Positions 1 through 4,434 of a DNA stretch of 6,689 nt are shown here, piece after piece (the first letter of the stretch is position 1; each line of letters begins with the position of its first letter). The stretch comes from an uncultured Bacteroidales bacterium. Lineage in GTDB: Bacteria > Bacteroidota > Bacteroidia > Bacteroidales > Paludibacteraceae. Location: NCBI GenBank assembly GCA_937916355.1, contig CALFTM010000023.1, positions 1-6,689 of the forward strand. Reading direction: 5' to 3'. The notes under the pieces were generated by a model. That model was not told the origin of the DNA. It saw nothing but the letters and a program-made list of their open reading frames with translations, and did no database searches. The position numbers were made by a program, and so were the translations under genes.

Positions 1-1
1 A

Positions 2-106
2 CAGGACATCCGCGAAGCAATCTACAGCCTCGGCAGCATCGTCGGAGAGATATCTACTGACGAGGTGCTAGGGAATATTTTCAGGAATTTCTGCATCGGA
101 AAATAA
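2..106 (+). CDS. mnmE: MnmE (TrmE/ThdF) tRNA-modification GTPase, C-terminal 34 residues
   Basis: Only the 3' end is present; the gene begins upstream of the window. The frame reads QDIREAIYSLGSIVGEISTD and continues EVLGNIFRNFCIGK-stop. The IFxxFCIGK ending is the conserved C-terminus of MnmE; its cysteine belongs to the family's C-[ILV]-G-K motif. The segment just before it (LG-x-I-x-GEI-[ST]-T-[DE]-E-[VI]-L) is the last helical part of the family. MnmE, with MnmG, installs the 5-carboxymethylaminomethyl group on the wobble uridine of certain tRNAs in the cytoplasm. The frame is intact to its stop, so the adjacent element has not damaged it, or has restored its last codons on insertion. The gene is host chromosome, not element cargo. 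Identification rests on the C-terminal motif only. Confidence 0.9.
   Translation, partial: QDIREAIYSLGSIVGEISTDEVLGNIFRNFCIGK
89..106 (+). other. Putative attachment site (attL) at the 3' end of mnmE
   Basis: These 18 bases encode the FCIGK-stop end of mnmE and lie about 200 bases upstream of an outward-lying tyrosine recombinase gene. The equivalent 18-bp segment of mnmE (thdF/trmE) is the known attachment core of Salmonella genomic island 1 and its relatives. Element integrases usually lie next to one att site, so this is the obvious candidate for the left junction. The second copy would be at the right end, which is outside the window; I see no second copy inside it. The assignment is inferred from position and precedent. 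Confidence 0.5.
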
Positions 107-238
107 ATACCGAAAACAAAGGAAATCACCAGAAAACAAATCTTTTCAAATTCCCCACATAATCCACTCATTTACAAGGTATTACAACCCTAATACCCCG
201 AACATCCATTTTCATCCGTTTTCATCAGAAATAAATTT

Positions 239-268
239 GGGGGACAAAATAAGTTGTTTTTGTCCCCC
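239..268. repeat. Perfect 11-bp inverted repeat overlapping the integrase promoter
   Basis: Arms GGGGGACAAAA (239-249) and TTTTGTCCCCC (258-268) pair perfectly around an 8-base spacer. The promoter's -33 TTG (254-256) lies in the spacer and the predicted start of transcription (about 291) lies after the repeat. The palindrome would therefore act as DNA, for example as an operator or recombinase site, rather than as an integrase mRNA hairpin. In transcripts reading out of mnmE it could also act as a terminator, since GTTTT follows the second arm. Confidence 0.6.
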
Positions 269-284
269 GTTTTAAGTAAATTTG
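254..284 (+). promoter_or_regulatory. Integrase promoter, Bacteroidota -33/-7 type
   Basis: TTG at 254-256 is followed after 20 bases by TAAATTTG at 277-284, a full match to the Bacteroidota -7 consensus TAnnTTTG. Transcription would begin near 291 and give a leader of about 17 bases before the ATG at 308. This placement argues against translation starting at the upstream in-frame TTG (254), which lies inside the promoter. Confidence 0.6.
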
Positions 285-307
285 CCATAGAAAAGAATGA
301 GGAAAAT

Positions 308-1675
308 ATGGCAACAATAACACTCACCCTCTCCGCTCGCACGAGCAAAGACACCGGCAAAGCCGAGATCCTTCTCCGCTACCGCAACACACGTGAAGTC
401 GCCCTTCGCGCCCACACCCGTGTATTCATCCTGCCGAAATACTTCGTCGATGGTCAGATCGTAATCAAGAACCGACTCATCACCCCCGAAGTCAAAGAAG
501 CACAGGAAGCAAAAGCACTCATCGAGCGCATCATAAATCACCTCACAGAAAAAGGCAACAACAAAGCCATCTCTGACTTCACCCAGGACTGGGCCCAGGA
601 CACCATCGACCGACTCCTCTTCCCCCAGAACTACACCCAGCCCGAAAGTGACGAAATCCTCTTCCAAGACAAAACCGACGCCTTCCTCAAATACAAGAAG
701 GTCTCCCTCGAACGTCACAAAACCTACCAGATCATATTCAACATCGTCAAACGCTACGAACTATACAACAACAAACCCATAGCGCTTGACAAAGCCGACG
801 GTGACACCCTCAGAGCCATCGAAGACTTCTTCCGCACAGAACACACCCTCTTCAAAGAAAAGAAGCTCAAATACCGCACAACCCTCGAACCCGTAGCCAA
901 ATACAAATACGTCTGGAACAACTCCCCACACGAAAGAGCCCCAAAGAAACGAAGCGACAACGCCATCGTAACATACATGAGTGCCATACGAGCATATTGG
1001 CGCTGGTGCATCGACATGGGCTACACCAAAAACGACCCATTCCGCAAATACACCGTAGGCTCACAGAAATACGGCACACCATACTACCTCACCACAGAAG
1101 AACGAGACCTATTATATAAAGCAGACCTCGGCAAAAACAAAGAACTCAACCTCGCACGCGACATGTTCGTCTTCCAATGCTACCTCGGATGCCGAATCAG
1201 CGACCTGCGCGACCTCACAAGCAGCAACATCGTAACAAGCGCAAACGGAACCGCAGTCCACTACATCCCAAGCAAAACCAAAGAAGAACGCCCACGCGTA
1301 GTCAAAGTCTACCTATCCCCCACCGCCCTTGAGATCCTCCAGAAATACCAATCCCAAGGAGGCAACACCATATTCCCATACATCGGCACAGGCAAACTCA
1401 ACGACCTCGTCCGTGAAGCCCTCAAAAAAGCAGGCATCACCCGCGTAGTCACCACAGTCAACCCACGCACCAAACAACCCGAGCAGCACCCGATATGCGA
1501 CGTAGCCAGCTCACACATGGCCAGAAGAACCTTCATCGGCAACCTATATAAAAAGGTAAAAGACCCGAACCTCGTCGGCAAACTCTCCGGCCACTGCGAA
1601 GGCTCAAAAGCATTCGCCCGCTACCGCGACATCGACGACGACATGATACGAGAAATGACAAACCTATTGGACTAA
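308..1675 (+). CDS. Tyrosine recombinase (site-specific integrase)
   Basis: The 455-residue protein carries out integration and excision of the element by breaking and rejoining DNA strands through a tyrosine. The N-terminal part (about 1-100, beginning MATITLTLSART) resembles the arm-binding region of Bacteroidota phage-type integrases. A SAM-like core-binding domain follows (about 115-240). The catalytic domain (about 260-455) shows the full set of residues: Arg296 in LGCRISDLRDL, Lys323 in IPSKTKEERP, His403 and Arg406 in HMARR, His429 in LSGH and Tyr439 in ARYRDID. The length is slightly above the usual 400-430 for this group. The ATG at 308 is preferred because the longer in-frame TTG start at 254 falls inside the promoter. 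Only GAGGAA lies upstream as a weak ribosome site. The gene sits next to mnmE, points away from it and is monocistronic, bounded by a strong terminator. No key residue is missing, so it is probably active. Confidence 0.95.
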   Translation: MATITLTLSARTSKDTGKAEILLRYRNTREVALRAHTRVFILPKYFVDGQIVIKNRLITPEVKEAQEAKALIERIINHLTEKGNNKAISDFTQDWAQDTIDRLLFPQNYTQPESDEILFQDKTDAFLKYKKVSLERHKTYQIIFNIVKRYELYNNKPIALDKADGDTLRAIEDFFRTEHTLFKEKKLKYRTTLEPVAKYKYVWNNSPHERAPKKRSDNAIVTYMSAIRAYWRWCIDMGYTKNDPFRKYTVGSQKYGTPYYLTTEERDLLYKADLGKNKELNLARDMFVFQCYLGCRISDLRDLTSSNIVTSANGTAVHYIPSKTKEERPRVVKVYLSPTALEILQKYQSQGGNTIFPYIGTGKLNDLVREALKKAGITRVVTTVNPRTKQPEQHPICDVASSHMARRTFIGNLYKKVKDPNLVGKLSGHCEGSKAFARYRDIDDDMIREMTNLLD

Positions 1676-1676
1676 C

Positions 1677-1703
1677 AAAAGGCCGGAGCAATCCGGTCTT
1701 TTT
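1677..1703 (+). terminator. Rho-independent terminator after the integrase
   Basis: The stem GGCCGGA (1681-1687) pairs with TCCGGTC (1692-1698), with one G-T wobble, around the GNRA-type tetraloop GCAA. It is preceded by AAAA and followed by TTTTT, starts two bases after the stop codon and isolates the integrase from the next gene. Confidence 0.85.
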
Positions 1704-1716
1704 CAATAATATACAG

Positions 1717-1724
1717 TATATTTG
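1717..1724 (+). promoter_or_regulatory. -7 element of a promoter for the 298-residue gene
   Basis: TATATTTG matches the Bacteroidota -7 consensus TAnnTTTG. It would start transcription near 1731, about 10 bases before the ATG at 1741. No convincing -33 TTG is seen at the right spacing; the terminator's T-run occupies that area. The promoter may be weak or need an activator. Confidence 0.4.
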
Positions 1725-1740
1725 CAAAAAGCATAAACAC

Positions 1741-2637
1741 ATGGATCACCAGCAAGCACAAAACATAATAGCCACCCTAAAATCATACTCAGCAGCAGCT
1801 GAAGACGTCCTCATAAACCTCGGCAAATACGACTACAGAGAAGAAGCCAACCAATGGCACGCCGATGCCCAGCCAAAACTCCTCGAACCCGAACACCCAA
1901 CCCTCAGAGGACTATACTATAAGCTTGCCCATCACATTACCACAATCCCATACTACCCACACAACATCGAAAGAGACAGCCAGGTCAGCCGCACAAACAT
2001 CGCAGCCTTCGTAAACTATATAACAGTAAGCAACGACACCCAAACTGCCGCTGCCTTCAACCGCATAGCAATAGAGCCAATGCAAGGCATCACCACAGCC
2101 TTCAAAGAACTCAACCTCCAGAACGAAGCACGCATACTCAACAACATATACGAATTCGCCCACGGCATACGCAAATGGCACAAAGCAACCAAGAACAACC
2201 CTGGCACCCCTATCACCATAACCCTCGAACTCAACTACGACCAGGTCACACCAGAAGAACAATCAGCTGACGCAGGATTCAAACTATTCACAGACCTCTT
2301 CAAACCAACCTGCAACTACACCACATCCGACAAACGAGCCCTATACAAAGCACTCAAAGCCACATACGACACCAACGACGAAAAAGTCGCTGACAAAATC
2401 GTCATGGCAGTAATCCTCCTCTTCCGAACCAAACCCGTATTCAAAAAGCCATTCAGCGACTGCAGAATCGGAGAATGCAAGAAGAAAACCTTCGCATCCC
2501 TCGGCAAAACAGGTGCTTCAGTAAAAAGCTACACAGAAAACTCCCTCACCAAAGCCCCCAAGCTAACTGATGAAACAGTGAAACAAGCAGAAAACATCAT
2601 ACGAACAGCTTTAGGCAAAACCAAACAAACCCTTTAG
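1741..2637 (+). CDS. Hypothetical protein of the integrase-xis interval (298 aa)
   Basis: I do not recognise this protein as a named family. It appears soluble, with no signal peptide or clear membrane segment. It is mainly helical in character and rich in Asn, Thr, Ala and Lys. The C-terminal part (about 237-298) is strongly basic. It has a Lys/Cys cluster (FSDCRIGECKKKTF) followed by a Gly/Ser-rich turn and KSYTENSL, which could be a small DNA-binding helix-turn-helix tail. The two cysteines (241 and 246) are too few for a classic zinc site. It has its own -7 element upstream and its own terminator downstream. Codon use (C-ending codons, CTC for Leu) matches the flanking integrase and operon, so it belongs to the element. 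Position between integrase and excisionase suggests a regulator of excision or copy state, which is only inference. Confidence 0.8.
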   Translation: MDHQQAQNIIATLKSYSAAAEDVLINLGKYDYREEANQWHADAQPKLLEPEHPTLRGLYYKLAHHITTIPYYPHNIERDSQVSRTNIAAFVNYITVSNDTQTAAAFNRIAIEPMQGITTAFKELNLQNEARILNNIYEFAHGIRKWHKATKNNPGTPITITLELNYDQVTPEEQSADAGFKLFTDLFKPTCNYTTSDKRALYKALKATYDTNDEKVADKIVMAVILLFRTKPVFKKPFSDCRIGECKKKTFASLGKTGASVKSYTENSLTKAPKLTDETVKQAENIIRTALGKTKQTL

Positions 2638-2725
2638 ACAATTTTAGACAAACCACCTTCAACCGCTTGAAAACCAAGCGGTTATTTTTATGCCTAAAAA
2701 ATTCTAAAAAACTTCATTTAGGCAA
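2610..2725. repeat. Cluster of TTTAGRCAA repeats (iteron-like)
   Basis: Four direct copies are seen: TTTAGGCAA (2610-2618), TTTAGACAA (2633-2641), TTTAGACAA (2643-2651) and TTTAGGCAA (2717-2725). A fifth, inverted copy TGCCTAAA lies at 2691-2698 and forms an 8-bp perfect inverted repeat with 2717-2724. The start-to-start distances are 23, 10 and 74 bases; 10 and 74 are close to whole helical turns. The first two copies lie within the end of the upstream coding sequence. The cluster could be a protein-binding array (replication initiator, integrase arm sites or repressor). Confidence 0.5.
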
Positions 2726-2871
2726 ATTGCACCCGTTCTCAAAACCCTCATCTTCGCAATCGGATTCATGAAAACAAGAATTATCGGCCGTTTTCATAAT
2801 CAGACTGTCGAACAAGTGCGGAGACCGATAAATCCGCACCCAGGGACAAAACTTCCTTAAAAACAAAAGCA
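2638..2871 (+). promoter_or_regulatory. Noncoding control region upstream of the xis-replication operon
   Basis: These 234 bases hold no gene on either strand that I can support. Beside the terminator and the TTTAGRCAA cluster they contain three nested perfect inverted repeats. These are ATGAAAAC/GTTTTCAT (2768-2775, 2790-2797), TTATCGG/CCGATAA (2781-2787, 2825-2831) and GTGCGGA/TCCGCAC (2816-2822, 2833-2839). Two motifs from the integrase control region recur here: CCGTTTTCAT (2788-2797) and GGGACAAAA (2843-2851). No TAnnTTTG -7 element is present, so the operon promoter is not identified. Candidate roles are operator for the HTH protein, excision control, or a replication or transfer origin. 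Confidence 0.5.
2661..2690 (+). terminator. Rho-independent terminator after the 298-residue gene
   Basis: A perfect 9-bp stem, AACCGCTTG (2661-2669) with CAAGCGGTT (2675-2683), encloses a 5-base loop and is followed by ATTTTTA. It separates this gene from the downstream operon. Confidence 0.8.
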
Positions 2872-3195
2872 ATGGAAGTTAATATAATAGAACTGGCAAC
2901 CCAATGCCCGGATATCACAATATCCATCAAAGCATCCGACCTCCTCACAGCAGGCCGAACCCTCAAAGACGAAATCCTGGAAGAACTCCGCGCCAATCAG
3001 GAAGACCACCCTGCCCAAGCAGCAGAACAACTCCTCAGCCGCGAAGAAACCATGGAAAAATTCAAAATCTCAAGTGCCACCATCTGGCGCTGGAAGAAAT
3101 GCGGCTACCTCGTACCCGTCAAAGTCGGCTCCATGGACCGCTACCGACTCTCCGACATCAACGCACTCCTAGCAAAGAAAGGAGGTATCCTATGA
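2872..3195 (+). CDS. Helix-turn-helix protein, excisionase/MerR-like (HTH_17 type)
   Basis: This 107-residue protein has an N-terminal helical segment (1-50, MEVNIIELATQCPDITISIK onward) common to Bacteroidota island proteins. A winged-helix excisionase-type domain follows (about 54-103). The latter reads LLSREETMEKFKISSATIWR, then the turn KKCGYLVPVKVG and a wing ending RYRLSDINALL. The recognition helix is about residues 68-76 (SATIWRWKK). Such proteins bind DNA and either direct excision with the tyrosine recombinase or regulate the adjoining operon. The domain alone does not tell which. It is the first gene of a four-gene run whose junctions all overlap. Its stop shares bases with the next start (ATGA). 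The start at 2872 has no clear ribosome site, which is usual in this phylum. Confidence 0.85.
   Translation: MEVNIIELATQCPDITISIKASDLLTAGRTLKDEILEELRANQEDHPAQAAEQLLSREETMEKFKISSATIWRWKKCGYLVPVKVGSMDRYRLSDINALLAKKGGIL
3178..3185 (+). promoter_or_regulatory. Strong Shine-Dalgarno for the 77-residue gene
   Basis: AAAGGAGG lies 6 bases before the ATG at 3192, inside the end of the preceding gene. It fixes the start of a gene that would otherwise be read as part of a longer out-of-frame ORF beginning at 2904. Confidence 0.7.
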
Positions 3196-3425
3196 GAGAG
3201 CCAAAGCACATCAGCGAAGTAATGCACCAGCTCGTCCTGAACAACCCCAACGACCCGCTCGCGCAGATCCTCAGACACTGTCCATTCATCCAGATCCAAA
3301 TGCTCAAACAAGGCTACATCTCCCTCGACGACCTCACCGACGACGAAATCGACAGACTCGTAGCCTACGACCTGGCAGACCTAGACATCGAAGAACTCAA
3401 AAGAAAGGAGGCACAAAATGACTAA
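3192..3425 (+). CDS. Small acidic hypothetical protein (77 aa)
   Basis: The start is set by the AAAGGAGG ribosome site and the ATGA overlap with the preceding stop. The frame stays open further upstream (to 2904), but there it overlaps the HTH gene and has the proline/arginine-rich look of a shadow frame. The protein begins MREPKHISEVMHQLVLNNPN. Its centre (about 41-70) is highly acidic and helical, with LDDLTDDEIDRLVAYDLADLDIEELKR-like repeats of Leu and Asp/Glu. No cysteine pair, membrane segment or known domain is visible. It overlaps the primase-like gene by 8 bases. Its position between xis and primase genes suggests a small partner of the replication proteins or, given its charge, a DNA mimic; both are speculation. 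The function is unknown to me. Confidence 0.8.
   Translation: MREPKHISEVMHQLVLNNPNDPLAQILRHCPFIQIQMLKQGYISLDDLTDDEIDRLVAYDLADLDIEELKRKEAQND
3404..3411 (+). promoter_or_regulatory. Strong Shine-Dalgarno for the primase-like gene
   Basis: A second AAGGAGG-type site sits 6 to 8 bases before the ATG at 3418, within the 77-residue gene. Two such sites in succession mark these genes as highly translated compared with the rest of the window, where starts are SD-poor. Confidence 0.65.
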
Positions 3426-4434
3426 AGAACACCTGCTTGCCAAGACCCACTACGGCCTTGACATCATACAACACCTCATCCGCAAAGAATTCCCGGACCA
3501 CATCATGCACGTATCCGGCTCAGACTGCGGAGACTGCCCCGACCCCGTATGGGCCGACGGAACCATCATCCACGTCACCATCGACCGCATCCCCGTCCCC
3601 GGTCAGCGACTCCCCAACTTCAAAGCCCGCTACCACTACCCTAACGGAGAAATGTTCGACGGAGACGCCCTCGCCCTCGCTGCAGCCTACTACAACCAAC
3701 GCGGAGAACGCCTATCGCAAGACCAGCTCATCGCCCGTCTTGCAGAAGAACTCTTCATCAAAGAACCAAGAGCCCCATTCTTCGAGACCAAGCAAGAAGA
3801 ACAACAAGAAGAGCAACAGCCACCAAAACCTGCCCTTCCCCCTTGTCCCAAGATGAGCTTCTACCGCAGACCCATCAAAAACACCAAACCCTGCAGAGAA
3901 GCATCCCCACAAGACATATACAAATACCTCATCAGCGACTACGCCAAAGCCCACACCGAGCACATACGCACCATCGCTGACAACCGGGAACGCAGCCGCT
4001 ACAAAGCAGCCAACCTCGACTACATCACCCCAGGCGGAATCTTCGCAAGCCGCAAAGAAAGCGAACTCCTCAAAGCATCAGGCTACATGGTCATCGACTT
4101 CGACCACATACCCAATGCCGCAGGACTCGTAAAACGCCTGGCAAATGACACCAACTTCGAAACCGTCCTAGCCTTCCGAAGTCCTTCAGGTGACGGAGTC
4201 AAATGGATTGTAGCACTGCCAGATACACTCAAACCCGACGGCACACCCTTCACCTACGGAGAATTCTTCACGATCCTCTCCAACTACTCCAAACGGACCT
4301 ACGGAATCGAAGCAGACCCCTCCGGCAAAGACATCTGCCGAGCCTGCTTCCTTCCCCACGATCCAGACGCATTTATTAACCCGTTATACATAGAAAACGA
4401 CATAGAATATGACATCACAAAATTTCTATCTTAA
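3418..4434 (+). CDS. BT4734/VirE-N-like protein with an AEP-primase-like core
   Basis: This 338-residue protein has three parts. The N-terminal region (1-118) is unrecognised and has a single CGDC pair (37-40), a beta-rich middle and a helical end (LAEELF). A low-complexity Glu/Gln/Pro linker follows (about 122-142). The C-terminal domain (about 145-338) matches the BT4734-like/VirE N-terminal family, related to archaeo-eukaryotic primases. The expected motifs are D-x-D in VIDFDH (227-229), then RSPSGDGVKW (254-263), then GIEAD (296-300) with KDICRACFLPHDPD (304-317). The last of these corresponds to the R-h-x-R/PGT region of element primases. The usual His of motif II is Lys (GVKW), so catalytic activity is uncertain. 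Priming DNA synthesis on the excised element is the likely role. In many relatives this domain is fused to PriCT-2 and DUF3987; here the gene stops and overlaps the helicase gene by 26 bases. Confidence 0.8.
   Translation: MTKEHLLAKTHYGLDIIQHLIRKEFPDHIMHVSGSDCGDCPDPVWADGTIIHVTIDRIPVPGQRLPNFKARYHYPNGEMFDGDALALAAAYYNQRGERLSQDQLIARLAEELFIKEPRAPFFETKQEEQQEEQQPPKPALPPCPKMSFYRRPIKNTKPCREASPQDIYKYLISDYAKAHTEHIRTIADNRERSRYKAANLDYITPGGIFASRKESELLKASGYMVIDFDHIPNAAGLVKRLANDTNFETVLAFRSPSGDGVKWIVALPDTLKPDGTPFTYGEFFTILSNYSKRTYGIEADPSGKDICRACFLPHDPDAFINPLYIENDIEYDITKFLS

Larger units (their letters stand above)
107..307 (+). promoter_or_regulatory. Integrase control region between mnmE and the integrase
   Basis: This is about 200 AT-rich bases without a gene. 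From left to right it holds a featureless stretch, then two copies of TTTTCATC exactly 10 bases apart (209-216 and 219-226). After these come a perfect 11-bp inverted repeat (239-268) and the integrase promoter. The second TTTTCATC copy lies within CCGTTTTCAT (216-225), a 10-mer that returns at 2788-2797 upstream of the excisionase-like gene. GGGACAAAA (241-249) returns at 2843-2851. Such a layout fits integrase or excisionase arm-type binding sites and/or an operator, but no binding protein can be named from sequence alone. Confidence 0.5.

Noticed and set aside
254..307. Integrase start at the in-frame TTG (254), adding 18 residues
   Set aside because: The TTG is the probable -33 box and lies in the palindrome. 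The -7 element at 277-284 would then be inside the coding sequence. ATG 308 fits the predicted transcript and the usual MA-type start of the family.
1912..2262. Minus-strand ORFs of up to 148 residues opposite the integrase and other genes
   Set aside because: All lie fully within recognised or codon-consistent plus-strand genes. They have biased Val/Gly/Phe or Arg/Ser/Cys content and no promoter or ribosome site.
2904..3191. ORF of 173 residues extending the small protein upstream
   Set aside because: It overlaps the HTH gene in another frame and its first 96 residues are Pro/Arg/His-rich shadow sequence. The strong ribosome site and the ATGA junction place the true start at 3192.
3437..3856. 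139-residue forward ORF within the primase-like gene
   Set aside because: Ser/Thr/Pro-rich translation typical of the shifted frame of C-ending codons. It is entirely inside a better supported gene.
4409..4434. Programmed -1 frameshift joining the primase-like and helicase-like genes
   Set aside because: The downstream gene is in the +1 frame and no X-XXY-YYZ slippery heptamer is present in the overlap. Restart at ATG 4409 is simpler.
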